A stretch of DNA of 64,000 nt, from assembly GCF_033807575.1 (NCBI RefSeq), contig NC_084730.1, forward strand, positions 3,579,986-3,643,985. Reading direction: 5' to 3'. Source of the DNA: Cydia pomonella (taxonomy: Eukaryota; Arthropoda; Insecta; Lepidoptera; Tortricidae). Both the position numbers and the translations under genes were made by a program. The stretch's first letter is position 1. Each line of letters starts with the position of its first letter. A model generated the notes under the pieces. It was not told the DNA's origin and ran no database searches. It saw only the letters and a list, made by a program, of their open reading frames with translations. Of the stretch, positions 1 through 9,888 are shown piece after piece.

Positions 1-674
1 AACAATATTGTAACACCTCAGTGATTCTTAGTAATGATAATATATATATATAATTGTTTATTTATAAAAATGCTTGGTAATTTACACAGAAACTAATGAA
101 AATATTATAAAAAACAATACGAGTATCATTTTTTATTGGGTAATGACTAATTCTAATCTAATGTAATTCTAACAAAAAATATTATATAATATAATAAATT
201 AAGTATCTATAATCTCGATAACAACACTCTGTATTTAGTTTGACGTCATGCGTCAAAGTTTTCGCTCTCTACATAAAGCTTTTAATTTCAATTAAAAAGA
301 TTTTTTACTTGTTTTTCTTTACCCATCACGGAACAATGGTGTTCCGGACATTCGGGAAGAGTGCGCAAAGCCGAAGCCAACATGTAGAGGCCCTTTGGTC
401 ACTTCAACGCGATGTAAGGGGCACACGGAGCGGATTCTTCCCTTGGTGACAATTTTGAAACAGTTTTGCAGCCCAAAGAATAATGTTAGCGTTTTGGTTT
501 ATATAATTTTATTAAAACTAATGTATGACAACATTCTACATGTTTTTATAGTTACCGACATCACCAGAGAACATGGTCGAGATCACTCCGTAAATGTAAA
601 AGAATATATAAATGTATGTAAACATTAACAGTTCCAACACTGTTTATCAAGTACCTATCAAGTAATGTTTTAGT
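1..674. other. AT-rich intergenic DNA, no gene seen
   Basis: I see no coding exon, RNA gene or intact element here. A degraded GC-richer piece at about 325-435 (around 'catgtagaggccc') resembles part of the unclassified repeat at 6570-6960. Two short overlapping open frames cover it, but they show no recognisable domain and have the composition of noncoding DNA. Confidence 0.6.
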
Positions 675-1041
675 CATTCATTATTTTTAAATTATGGCTT
701 CAGACCAGTGGAACTATTTCGCCAGTATCAAGGTATTAGAAGCTTTAAATACGACTAAAATTGTACGATTAGTACAAGACAGTGTACGGTGATTTTATCA
801 GCTCTTGTAAAGCGATAGCTGGACTTTACAAGTTGCACGTAGACTACCGGCCGTTGTCTCCAAAATGGTGGTTAAATGCGTTTCAAAATTAATTCTCCAT
901 TCACTGCACACTACCACAAGTACCATATTAGTTTACTGTATAATAAGCCATCGATATTACACTTAAAACAATATTAATGAGCATAAAACAAAGGAATTAA
1001 TCACGAGACGTGGCTATCAAGATGGTGCTCGAATCGGAAGT
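675..1041 (+). repeat. Dispersed repeat of unknown class, copy 1
   Basis: This stretch matches 16573-16857 on the same strand over most of its length. Shared blocks include 'cagtatcaaggtatta', 'cattcactgcacactacca' and 'ctatcaagatgg'. Copy 1 has about 80 extra bases around 785-870. I see no terminal repeats or reading frame, so the class is unknown. Confidence 0.6.
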
Positions 1042-1201
1042 CAATGTTTTAGTCACAGAACTAGAATGTACAAGATTGCCTGTCAAATATCAAAATTGTG
1101 ACAAAAATCAGATTAGTATCAAGTGTCATTCGAAGTATTGAATTCAGCAATAATATGTGATTGACCGATTCAGTAAATTATTTGCTTTTGTAACAGCATA
1201 T

Positions 1202-1291
1202 TAATAAATAAATAAATAAATATTATAGGATATTATTACACAATTGACTAAGTCCCACAGTAAGCTCAATAAGGCTTGTGTTGAGGGTACT
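1202..1291 (-). repeat. 3'-tail fragment of tRNA-headed SINE
   Basis: An (AATA)n stretch is followed by the same 3' region as the full SINE copies in this window ('agtcccacagtaagctcaa', 'ggcttgtgttgagg'). The tRNA-like head is absent, and similarity stops at about 1290. Confidence 0.7.
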
Positions 1292-2050
1292 GTGAAGGAT
1301 GGAAACCTTCACACTCTCGAGATAGATAACTGACAACGATTATTTGAATTCAGAACTATCGCCCTGCTGAAGGAATAATAGATATCGCCCTGCTGCTGAA
1401 GAATAAATATCTGCAGGCGATTTCATTCTTAAAGTAGCAAGCATCTGAGTCACTCGAAAGTTGTATTTTGTTGCTTGAAGAAAAAATATATCAATATTAT
1501 TAGATTCTACCTGGAGCATTTACATTCCCCACCTCAGTTAAACCGTACCATTTTAGAGTACTTAGACAACGATATATATAAATATTTATAAATACTTCAA
1601 TATATAGAAAACAGTCGCTTACACTTGCACCACGTCCTCTGTCTATAACTATAACTAATATCAATCCGGGGACAACCGGACATATCGAAGGTCTACATAG
1701 ACATGCCCTTAATTAACAAAACGGCGTAACAACCACCAAACTTTACTAGGAATATCAACTCTAAAACAATAGCGTAAGGTCCAAATTTGAACTAGATCTT
1801 GTTGTGTTTTTTTAAAGTTCTATTTCCAGTTACACCCTTAGCTGTAGGCTAAACGTGGGTAGTTTGTTCCGCACAAAATTGGTTAAGAGTGAGTGGGAAT
1901 ATAACGATAAAAGGTTCCGTAATTAAAGGCCTCCGTCTAATCTAATCTTGCATCAACTTGAATAGAACAAAGTGAGGCAGTGTCATATCATAAACGTCAG
2001 ATTTTCATTGTTTTTTTTTTTCAAATAGCAGTACTGATAAATACGCTACA
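1292..2050. other. No gene seen
   Basis: The stretch is AT-rich. A short direct duplication around 1360-1400 repeats 'atcgccctgctg'. I see no exon-like reading frame with splice sites and no element with clear termini. Confidence 0.5.
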
Positions 2051-2058
2051 TGAAGCCA

Positions 2059-2206
2059 GTACCATGAGTCACTGACAGTGTCAAAACTGACATTTACGCT
2101 ATCGGGAACGTAACTTACTTTCTATACATCTCGCTCGCACTTATATGCGAGTACGAGCGAGATGCATAGAAAGTAAGTTACGTTCTCGATAGCGTTTATG
2201 TCAGTG
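2059..2206 (+). mobile_element. Hairpin MITE, copy 1
   Basis: The arms 'cgctatcgggaacgtaac' and 'gttacgttctcgatagcg' form a long imperfect hairpin with about 50-bp arms over 2087-2204. A second copy lies inverted at 20717-20862 and shares the unpaired flank 'gtaccatgagtcactgac'. It is noncoding. I did not find a convincing target duplication. Confidence 0.7.
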
Positions 2207-2251
2207 CCGAACTGGTGGTAGCCACACAGATGTCGACTACGAAAATAATAA

Positions 2252-2516
2252 AAAAATAAATATAATAATAAGGACATTCTTACACAAATTGACTAAGTCC
2301 CACAGTAAGCTCAATAAGGCTTGTGTTGAGGGTACTTAGACAACGATATATATAATATATAAATATTTATAAATACTTAAATACATAGAAGACACCCATG
2401 ACTGAGGAACAAATATCCGTGCTCATCACACAAATAAGTGCCCTTACCAGGATTTGAACCCGGGACCATCGGCTTCATAGGCAGGGTCACTACCCACTAG
2501 GCCAGACCGGTCGTCG
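2252..2516 (-). mobile_element. tRNA-headed SINE, copy 2 (complete)
   Basis: On the minus strand a tRNA-like head carries pol III A box TGGCCTAGTGG and B box GGTTCAAATCC, followed by a conserved body and an AT-rich tail ending in (ATTT)n. The same family recurs at 5721-6001, 28952-29216, 39652-39914, 41494-41761 and 61776-62046. Transcription would be by RNA polymerase III, and mobilisation would rely on a partner LINE. Confidence 0.85.
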
Positions 2517-2542
2517 AAATAAATGTTTTGGTAAGAGAACTG

Positions 2543-2731
2543 TACCCCTAGTGTAAATAAATTCGATTTCGAAACGTGACGTACGCGTTTGCGTTTAGTC
2601 TCATTTTGTATAGGATTTAGAAAGAGCGCGCCGCGCGGGACGTTTTGGAAACTCAAAATCCTATACAAAATGAGACTTAACGTAAACGCGTTCGTCACGT
2701 TATGATGTCGATCAAATTTACACTAGGGGTA
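2543..2731 (+). mobile_element. 189-bp palindromic MITE, copy 1 (CTG target duplication)
   Basis: The element runs from TACCCCTAGTG to CACTAGGGGTA and is nearly palindromic over its whole length. It is flanked by CTG at 2540-2542 and 2732-2734. Three more 189-bp copies lie within 3.2 kb. The arms carry 'cgcgtttgcgttta' and 'tctcattttgtatagg'. A 3-bp CWG duplication suggests a cut-and-paste DNA transposon, but I cannot assign the superfamily. Confidence 0.85.
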
Positions 2732-3042
2732 CTGATGTTTGGAGTGATCACTCTATGCTTACTTATTACTCTATGGTTAGACGGACTGTACGCAACCCTA
2801 AAAACAGTAGTTTTTATTGTAATATATTATTAGTGACATACGGGGTTACGTGAATTATATTATAAAATTGCGGTTTCCTAATTAAACAGGTTTATTAAGA
2901 ATTTGATTTGAAACAAGGTTGAAATTACGCTTGTGACTTAAGGACGGGCGTGTCTGTGTAGTCTCTGGGTCAATGTCAACCTTTCGTACATTTACCCTAG
3001 AATGAAGTCACAGACTAGTTGGCGACCACTTCTCATTATTTC

Positions 3043-3372
3043 AGAGAGGTATGGGCATTGTGAATGTCATCTCGCTCTGTGTGGTAGGGCACAGCACAGC
3101 GGATGTCATTCCAGATCTAGAGCAGAGCCCAACTGGGGAAGTACCTCCACCTTACAGAAAACCGCAGCCAAATAACACTAGACCCTATATACTCATAGTG
3201 TTGTGTTCCTGCCGGTGAGTAAAGTTGCCAGAGCTCAACGAAGAGCGGGAGGGGGTTAGGGTCGGCAACGCGCATGTAACTCCTCTGGAGTTGCCGGCGG
3301 ACATAGGCTACGGAGACTGCTTATCATCAGGCGGCCCGTATGCTTGTTTGCCACCGACGTAGTATAAAAAAA
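3043..3372 (+). mobile_element. SINE-like retroelement with LINE-type tail, copy 1
   Basis: The roughly 330-bp repeat starts at 'agagaggtatgggcattg' and ends at 'ccaccgacgtagtataaaa'. Other copies are at 9026-9372 (+), 30672-30983 (-), 32883-33077 (-, partial) and 44336-44510 (+, 5'-truncated). Its 3' part ('gcaaacaagcatacgg' on the opposite strand, then the 'gtagcctatg' block) resembles the 3' end of the LINE at 24759-25222, suggesting borrowed retrotransposition machinery. No pol III boxes are obvious at its 5' end. Confidence 0.7.
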
Positions 3373-3615
3373 TATATGATTTAGAATTTCTTAATTGCTA
3401 TCGATATCGATAGTAGCTGTGTCGATATTTACTTAATTGATTTAATGATACCTTTTTGTCTTAGAAAAACCGGGCTATGCTCATTACTTTTTCAAACGAG
3501 TTCCTAGTTACTATAATAAACTATAATTCGAAGTACATTGCTTTCAAAATTCGTTGGCTAGTCTAAAAAATATAGTTAAACGTAATTTATTTTAGTACAT
3601 AAGTACAGATATCAG

Positions 3616-3804
3616 TACCCCTAGTGTAACTTTGATCGACATCATAACGTGACGAACGCGTTTGCGTTAAGTGTCATTTTGTATAGGATTTTGAGTTTCC
3701 AAAACGTCCCGCTTGGCGCGCTCTTTCGAAATTCAATACAAAATGAGACTAAACGCAAACGCGTACGTCACGTTTGGAAATCGAATTTATTTACACTAGG
3801 GGTA
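3616..3804 (-). mobile_element. 189-bp palindromic MITE, copy 2 (CAG target duplication)
   Basis: Same family as 2543-2731 in the opposite orientation. It has TACCCC/GGGGTA ends, is exactly 189 bp, and is flanked by CAG at 3613-3615 and 3805-3807. A short open frame crosses it but is just read-through of the palindrome. Confidence 0.85.
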
Positions 3805-4117
3805 CAGTTATTGTTCGGTGGCAGCATGGTTCCATTTTTATCACTTGTCAGTATGCCCGTCACTTTCGCACTTACATACTTGTTAGAACGTGACAAATGA
3901 TTCGAGCCGACCATCTTAGCCCTACTGATTCAATAAGTTGCATTAGCTATATAACTATATGTATTTCAGTTAACATAATTTATAATTTATGAACTTCCAG
4001 GTCTCTTTGTTGTATTTTCCTTTTGTTGTGGTACATCATTTGTATTGCATTGCTGATATGTTTATACGACTGTATGGTTTCTAAATAAAAAAATAAAAAA
4101 ATTACAACAGTTCGGTG

Positions 4118-4462
4118 GAGTCCGCAGCAAGCTCGGTACCCCTAGTGTAAATAAATTCGATTTCGAAACGTGAGGTACGCGTTTGCGTTTAGTCTCATTT
4201 TGTATGTGATTTAGAAAGAGCGCGCCAAGCGGGACGTTTTGGAAACTCAAAATCCTATACAAAATGAGACTTAACGCAAACGCGTTCGTCACGTTATGAT
4301 GTCGATCAAATTTACACTAGAGGTACAGTTCTTCATACAAACGTAGTTACGTTCTCATTTTAAAGCGACTAGCTAGATTGCTCTGAAACTTTGTACTTAC
4401 AATATGATAAGGTATATCTATGCCTGTAATTAGTTTATGCTGTAGCTTCAGATACCATACAT
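4118..4462 (+). mobile_element. Fragment of 'gtcccc' TIR MITE hosting another MITE
   Basis: 'gagtccgcagcaagctcgg' followed, after an interruption, by 'cttcatacaaacgtagttac' matches the left end of the elements at 14056, 14893 and 62285. The interruption is exactly the 189-bp MITE copy 3. The right half of the host element is missing beyond about 4460. Confidence 0.7.
4137..4325 (+). mobile_element. 189-bp palindromic MITE, copy 3, nested
   Basis: It has a TACCCC left end and a mutated right end GAGGTA, and is 189 bp long. The flanks are CGG (4134-4136) and CAG (4326-4328), a 3-bp duplication with one change. Uninterrupted relatives at 14893 read 'gctcggttctcc', confirming insertion into that element. 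Confidence 0.8.
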
Positions 4463-4557
4463 TTTATTTACTATAACAAATATACATATACAGAGGACTA
4501 CTATAACTAGCTTAAATGTAAAAGTACCTGGGCGACCGAGCTTTGCTCGGTTATAAC

Positions 4558-5111
4558 CAGGGGTCGGACAAAAAGTGCGGATGACGTCAAACCACTTATA
4601 AGTGATTTCAAATAGCATTTTTGATTTTCATAAACAATTATCACTTATCATTTATCAACCTCTTTATTAAACGATATCGCCACTTGAAATGAGTAAGTAC
4701 GTTTTTGACTGACACATTGTCAATCAGATGAACAATAAATTGACTTCGTTATTGTTTAGCTATTGTATCTTCACGATTATATTTAGCTAAAATTTATATT
4801 TACTAATGTATAAGAAAACGCTCTAAAAGTCATCTTTACTCGAATATTGTGGCAATCCCACAGACTTGTTCTAACTAATTTCAAATAATTATACCTTATG
4901 GTAACAAGTTTCGTGAAATTTATTTTATTCACTACATCACCCTACCACCTGTATTATTAATTCCATGGATTTATTTACGATTATTTTGTTACTTCATTAA
5001 TACTACTTTGTTACTACATGTCACACGGAAGTTTAAATACAAACTCAAACATCATCCTGTGTGCAAGATTACGTAATTTTTACGTCATCCGCACTTTTTG
5101 TCCGACCCCTA
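4558..5111 (+). mobile_element. hAT-type MITE with 8-bp target duplication, nested in Helitron-like copy A
   Basis: The terminal inverted repeats of about 30 bp start CAGGGGTCGGACAAAAAGTG; the right end matches except for its outermost base. GTTATAAC is duplicated at 4550-4557 and 5112-5119. The other two Helitron-like copies read uninterrupted across that target. The interior is AT-rich with no reading frame. A CAGGG terminus with an 8-bp duplication is typical of hAT. Confidence 0.88.
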
Positions 5112-5257
5112 GTTATAACTATTTATTGTAATATGGTGGTCTATAGGTGATAATCTTAACTACGTTTTTTTACTAAATTAAACTTGTCTAAAACAATAAA
5201 AATTAAAAAATTATATATAAACTTGAACATATAAAAAAAAAACAAAAGTTAGTCTCA

Positions 5258-5335
5258 CCGGGCGAGATTCGAACTCGTAACACTCGTTTAGCAGTCCGCG
5301 TCTTAACCCGCTGGACCAGACGGACAGTGGCCGGC
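5258..5335 (-). repeat. tRNA-like pol III box segment inside Helitron-like copy A
   Basis: On the minus strand an A-box match TGGTCCAGCGG is followed about 45 nt later by a B-box region, here diverged (ACGAGTTCGAATC). The same segment is at the same internal position in copies B and C, so it predates their dispersal. The anticodon-stem region does not pair well, so this is not a functional tRNA gene. Confidence 0.65.
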
Positions 5336-5527
5336 AACACGAAATTAGCGACCATATTCTGCGTCGGAAGAAAAACGCATGAAAACTCGAAAACACGCGT
5401 TTTCCCAAACATAAGACTAATCTAGATAGATTGTATACCCCCAAAAACCCCCATATACCAAATTTCAGCGAAATCGTTAGAGCCGTTTCCGAGATCACAG
5501 AAATATATATATTTAATAGGAGTACTG

Positions 5528-5716
5528 TACCCCTAGTGTAAATAAATTCGATTTCGAAACGTGACGTACGCATTTGCGTTTAGTCTCATTTTGTATTGGA
5601 TTTAGAAAGAGCGCGCCAAGCGGGATGTTTTGGAAACTCAAAATCCTATACAAAATGAGACTTAATGCAAACTCGTTCGTCACGTTATGATGTCGATAAA
5701 ATTTACACTAGGGGTA
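5528..5716 (+). mobile_element. 189-bp palindromic MITE, copy 4 (CTG target duplication)
   Basis: Same 189-bp family with TACCCC/GGGGTA ends. CTG flanks it at 5525-5527 and 5717-5719. It lies directly between Helitron-like copy A and a SINE. Confidence 0.85.
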
Positions 5717-5720
5717 CTGT

Positions 5721-6001
5721 TTAAATAAATATCAAATGAAATTATTACACAAATTGATTAAGTCCCAAAGTAAGCTCAATAAGGCTTGTGTTGTGGGTAC
5801 TTAGACAACGATATACTCGTATATAATACATATACGAGTATAAATATTTATAAATACTTAAATACATAGAAATCACCCATGACTTAGGAATAAATATCTG
5901 TGCTCATCACACGAATAAATGCCCTTACGTACCAGGATTTGATCCCGGGACCATCGGCTTCATAAGCAGGGTCACTACCCACTAGGCCAGACGGGTCGCC
6001 G
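5721..6001 (-). mobile_element. tRNA-headed SINE, copy 3
   Basis: Complete member of the 2252-2516 family: tRNA-like head at the right, body, AT-rich tail at the left. The B box is altered and the tail carries extra 'acgagtat' repeats, suggesting an older copy. Confidence 0.8.
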
Positions 6002-6060
6002 AAAAGTTATTTTGTAGTACTCGTAAAATTAAACTGCTATGGTATGCAGGTTAACGAATA

Positions 6061-6203
6061 TACCGTCAGGTGACAAGCAAAACTCACTAATTACTAAAAA
6101 CTAGTTAAACTAAAATCAACCTCATTATAGTAGTAATATGGTTCATTATGGTTATGAACTTGTGGTGTTAATTAGTGACTTTTGCTTGTCACCTGACGAT
6201 ACG
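6061..6203 (+). mobile_element. Hairpin MITE with CGTCAGGTGACAAGC termini
   Basis: The inverted ends 'cgtcaggtgacaagcaaaa' / 'ttttgcttgtcacctgacg' enclose about 80 bp. The right half recurs at 63284-63364. TA dinucleotides at both ends fit a Tc1/mariner-type MITE, which I state as a guess. Confidence 0.7.
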
Positions 6204-6374
6204 TCATTCTGAGCAACTTTTACTAAGTATGAGACCAGCCCCGAAATCGTGAAAAAAATATTGGCTGTTTCAGTATACATTTTGGCTGTCTGAAGTTGAC
6301 ATTTTCTATAGGAGAGTAAATATTTTTTTTCGCGATTTCGGGGTTGGTTACATAGTAAAAGTTGCTCAGTATGA
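6203..6374 (+). mobile_element. Hairpin MITE with CTGAGCAACTTTTACTA termini
   Basis: Left 'tctgagcaacttttacta' pairs with right 'tagtaaaagttgctcag'; an inner pair 'ccccgaaatcg' / 'cgatttcgggg' extends the stem. It abuts the previous MITE. An open frame on the minus strand spans the palindrome and is not taken as a gene. Confidence 0.65.
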
Positions 6375-6569
6375 CCTATATATTCAGCCCGTAAATTATT
6401 CCAGGTAACTAAATAAACATTCTGCATTATAAATAGCTCCATTTTGGGTTAAATAAAGATACCGATCTAAGGATGTCTTTCGCAATTCAGCCTCTTTAAT
6501 TACCGTTTATCAAAATTGACCTTAAACAAATTAAGTTATAATATTGGCGGGAAAGTCTTTTTTATAATT

Positions 6570-6960
6570 ATCCTTGGATTTCACGGACCTATAAATCCCG
6601 GTCTTTTGATAGGCTTGCGTGGGGATATAGATCCAACACGTAGAGGCCCCTTGGAGAGCTTTAATGTTATGTAGAACGCCTGCTGGAACCCGTTCACAGG
6701 CCCAACAATAGACACCCATGAACCGGTCGCAGCAGGCATTCGGACTATTGTAGTAAAAGTGAACAGTATAACGGTCTATGGATTGAAGTTTGGGAGGACA
6801 ATGAGACTGTGTTATGGCAAAGACGTCCGGACACCTGCCATAACAATGTTTTCACTAGTTATCGAGGCAGGCGGTGACTCGCCGCCCACTAGATGGGCCC
6901 CTTAAAATGCCGTCGTGAAGACGACCAGGAGCAACACCGGTGTGAGCGGCTCAGGGGTTA
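6570..6960. repeat. Old unclassified dispersed repeat
   Basis: Parts recur elsewhere inverted: the segment with 'tataaatcccggtctt' and 'cctatacgtg'-like text matches 37139-37254, and the segment with 'ggaacccgttcacagg' and 'tctatggattgaagtttg' matches 31990-32125. Its moderate GC content suggests former coding sequence of a retroelement, but no frame with a known motif survives. Confidence 0.5.
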
Positions 6961-7110
6961 TAATAATTATATATATTTATTATATCAAGTTCTTGGAGTA
7001 AATGAAAAAAAAAGGATTTTTTTTAATATCTCATAATGATGGTCGAAATTCTCGATGTAATAGCGTGAAAATCTCTAGTCATTCTGACAAGAAGTAGGTA
7101 ATATTATATA

Positions 7111-7170
7111 GAGTCAGTCCAAGCTAAATTGGCAGCGATTTTGGTAATCTAGCCTGAGACAGAGCTAGAC
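7111..7170 (+). repeat. Fragment of TA-flanked MITE
   Basis: 'gagtcagtccaagctaaattggc' resembles one end of the MITEs at 12419-12550 and 49769-49920. Only this end is present. Confidence 0.45.
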
Positions 7171-7965
7171 CAATAGTGGGACCGGATTTTTGCCCTATAA
7201 GTTTCGATAATTCTAAAGAGTGAAAAGTGATGTTTATCTGGTATGGGACATATTTTTAAGCATATTTGTAATATATGAAGAAAATTTAGAACGAGCGTTA
7301 GATATAAATAAGGTATTTATGTATTTTTATTGATGAATTTTGAATATTGAATTAAAGTACTAAATTTAAGCATCGTCTTTTATAATATGTATGAAGCTTT
7401 ATGCTATCAAATTTTTAGAAAAAAAATCAACGTGCTACTTTGTCAAACTCAAATTAGCTTATTATTTTGTCAATATTGAATTAAAGTTTGAAAAATCCAC
7501 AATATCATATCTAAATTCTTAAGTTAATAGGCAAGGCAAAAAATTAGAAGAATAGGATATGTGCTTTACAATTAATATGCGTTTTTTGTCCTGTAAGATC
7601 TAATATTGAATTAAAGTCCGTAGAGATAAGTCTATTACTATAAAATAATATATGCAGCCATTTTATGGAAAGGTAGAAATATCTGTATGTAGCTTGCATT
7701 GTAATAGTAAAATCAACTTAAAAAGGCGCGAAATTCATAACCACGCCGCGCTGGTCCGTCAACATGTCGGCTCGGTGCGCGGGAGCCTATCGTAGCCGAC
7801 CTAGTGAGCGATAGATACCTCGCCCCGCCCGCGCCCCCCGCTCAGCTTCTCAAGCGCTGTTTGTCTTTTCTTTCAAATCATTCATTTGTTTATTTATCGT
7901 GCACATCAATTAAATGCGGACATTACATGAATTTAATTATAGAATAAAAGTTATTATGACTTCAA
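7171..7965. other. Gene-free DNA with a spaced 14-mer and a GC-rich block
   Basis: 'tattgaattaaagt' occurs three times about 128 bp apart, near 7345, 7474 and 7602. At 7740-7860 the sequence switches to a GC-rich block ('cctcgccccgcccgcgcc') that looks like a promoter or the 5' end of an element. No TATA box or transcript start can be assigned. Confidence 0.4.
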
Positions 7966-8140
7966 AATGAGTGAAAAATGTTTGATATGTGTACTGTACT
8001 GACTTAGTAACAGAGAAAAAACGAGGAATTGAGCAGTTAATAACTGCGAGCAAATAATCTTTCTTGGTGATGGGAAAGTTAAATATTTCTACGGGAAGGA
8101 GGAACTACGTTTCCATAAAAAGTGTAGATTATACATTGAG
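7966..8140 (+). pseudogene. Decayed protein fragment with HxxCR-type motif (uncertain)
   Basis: The + strand reads MSEKCLIC, then across frameshifts or stops 'TEKKRGIEQLITASK' and later 'ELRFHKKCRLYI'. The C-x-x-C then H-x-x-C arrangement resembles the N-terminal zinc-binding part of an uncharacterised, often repeat-associated lepidopteran family. That family link is from memory and weak. The frame is broken, so it is not functional. Confidence 0.3.
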
Positions 8141-8185
8141 TCGATGGCTATACCGGCGTACAAAAGACTAATGGAGGTGGCATCA

Positions 8186-8300
8186 GAGGGCTTACCGCGA
8201 ACCACGTTCGACGTGTTGCCTCCCTGTCATACTTACGTACGAATTTACAAGTGCGACACAGAGGTAACACGTCGAACGTGGTTCGCGATAGGCCCTCAAA
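8186..8300 (+). mobile_element. Hairpin MITE
   Basis: The arms 'gcgaaccacgttcgacgtgt' and 'acacgtcgaacgtggttcgc' are perfect inverses, within longer matching ends 'gagggc..tac' / 'gcgataggccctc'. A related single end is near 59150-59170 ('ttcgcggtaggccctca'). Confidence 0.7.
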
Positions 8301-8422
8301 TGTACAGCCAAGTGACGATGATGAAAATTACATTTTCAAAACTTTTGTCTTTTGTTACCATTGTGTTAGCCGCCTGTACTTACTTTCAACATATATTAGT
8401 AGTTTATGTTACTGCTACATAA

Positions 8423-8509
8423 TAAAAGGCATTAAAATACACGAGTGTGGGCTTAGGAAACGAACGAAGTGAGTTTCTTAAAAAGATCACACGAGTGTTT
8501 TAATGCCTA
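8423..8509 (+). mobile_element. Short hairpin MITE
   Basis: The ends 'aggcattaaaatacacgag' and 'cgagtgttttaatgcct' are inverted repeats around a loop with a second inverted pair. A related end appears near 59880-59945. No target duplication was resolved. Confidence 0.5.
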
Positions 8510-8513
8510 ATTA

Positions 8514-8973
8514 TCTTATACCTTTAAACGAGCAATTCTTGTATATATATATATTTCCGGGATCTCGGAAACGGCTCTAACGATTTTGCTGAAATTTGGT
8601 ATATGGGGGTTTTTGGGGGTAAACAATCGATCTAGATTAGTCTTATGTTTGGGAAAACGCGTGTTTTCGAGTTTTCATGCGTTTTTCTTTCGACGCAGAA
8701 TATGGTCGCTAATTTCGTGTTGCCGGCCACTGTCCGTCTGGTCCAGCGGGTTAAGACGCGGACTGCTAAACGAGTGTTACGGGTTCGAATCCCGCCTGGT
8801 GACTAACTTTTGTTTTTTTTTTATATGTTCAATTTTATATATAATTTTTTAATTTTTATTGTTTTAGACAAGTTTAATTTAGTAAAAGAATGTAGTTAAG
8901 ATTATCACCTATACACCACCATATTACAATAAATAGTTAGTTATAACCGAGCAAAGCTCGGTCGCCCAGGTAC
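8514..8973 (+). mobile_element. Helitron-like non-autonomous element, copy B (complete)
   Basis: It starts TCTTATACCTTTAAACG after an A and ends ...CGCCCAGGTAC before a T, with hairpin CCGAGC-AAA-GCTCGG eleven bases from the end. It has no terminal inverted repeats and no target duplication. These are Helitron traits (insertion between A and T, 5' TC, subterminal 3' hairpin). The last bases GTAC differ from the canonical CTRR, so it is 'Helitron-like'. It codes for nothing and would need an autonomous Rep/helicase source. Confidence 0.75.
8736..8804 (+). repeat. tRNA-like pol III box segment inside Helitron-like copy B
   Basis: The A-box match TGGTCCAGCGG and a perfect B-box match GGTTCGAATCC are spaced as in a tRNA promoter. 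'ctgctaa' sits where an anticodon loop would be, but flanking bases do not form a stem. It could still be a pol III start site. Confidence 0.65.
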
Positions 8974-9025
8974 TGTATAGTTATTGCAGGTAGTTCGCAA
9001 TCACATTTTTAGCACAGGCATTATA

Positions 9026-9372
9026 AGAGAGGTATGGGCATTGTAAATGTCATCTGGCTCTGTGTGGTAGGGCACAGCACAGCGGATGTCATTCCAGATC
9101 TAGAGCAGAACCCAACTGGGGAGTGGGGAAGTACCTCCACCTTACAGAAAATCGCAGCCAAATAACACTAGACCCTACTCATAGTGTTGTGTTCCTGCCG
9201 GTGAGTAAGGTTGCCAGAGCTCAACGAGGGGTGGGAGGGTGTTAGGGTCGGCAACGCGCATGTAACTCCTCTGGAGTTGCAGGCGTACATAGGCTACGGA
9301 TACTGCTTACCACCAGGCAGGCCGTATGCTTGTTTGCCACCGACGTAGTATAAAAAATAAAATAAAAAAAAA
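9026..9372 (+). mobile_element. SINE-like retroelement with LINE-type tail, copy 2
   Basis: Full-length relative of 3043-3372, ending in 'gacgtagtataaaaaataa'. A few internal differences include a duplicated 'ctggggagtgggg'. Confidence 0.75.
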
Positions 9373-9589
9373 CACACAATTAAAATATTTCATACGACAT
9401 GTGCTAATTATTTGTCTCAGTGTAAACAAAAATATATCATAATTATGATATCAATTTTCAAATTCAAAATGGCGGACATGTTTTATAACTTATTTTAAGA
9501 AATTATGAGTAGTTTAAGACTTTAAAAATTGTTTCTTGCTTCTGTTTGTATATGTATCATGTAGTATTTGATGTTTTCATTATTTTTGA

Positions 9590-9888
9590 AAGTCCTCAGG
9601 GTGCCGATTACGAAAATGACGTTTATTTTGAAATCCAAGATGGCGGACATTCATTTTTCTTAAAAATCGGTATGGGTGTCATCTCCGAGGTTCTTCGAGG
9701 TTCCGATTACGAAAATGACGTCCATATTGCAATCCAAGATGGCGAACATTATTTTTTCTTAAAAATCGATATGGGTGTCATCTCCGAGGTTCCTCGGGGA
9801 TCCGATTACGAAAATGACGTTCATTTTGAAATCCAAGATGGCGGAAATTATTTTTTCTTAAGTCGATATGGGTGTCATATCCGAGATA
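9590..9888 (+). repeat. 99-bp tandem repeat, three units
   Basis: 'gattacgaaaatgacg' recurs at 9606, 9705 and 9804. Because 99 is divisible by three, one frame stays open over the array (9546-9896) and encodes a 33-residue repeat containing 'DYENDV' and 'IQDGG'. That open frame is explained by the array and has no sign of being a gene. Related inverted pieces ('gtccgccat', 'atggacgtcatt') follow up to about 10040. Confidence 0.8.

Larger units (their letters stand above)
4524..5520 (-). mobile_element. Helitron-like non-autonomous element, copy A
   Basis: On the minus strand it carries the block 'gatctcggaaacggctctaa', the tRNA-like segment and the 3' hairpin ACCGAG-CAAAG-CTCGGT shared with copies at 8514-8973 and 10258-10825. 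Its 5' end differs ('tcctattaaatatat' in place of 'TCTTATACCTTTAAACG'), so it may be a different subfamily or truncated. It is interrupted by a 554-bp hAT-type MITE. Confidence 0.7.

Noticed and set aside
8144..8472. Two overlapping open frames
   Set aside because: They cross the hairpin MITE at 8186-8300 and have noncoding composition after it.
8736..8804. Functional tRNA gene
   Set aside because: A and B boxes are present, but acceptor and anticodon stems do not pair, and the sequence repeats inside a dispersed element.
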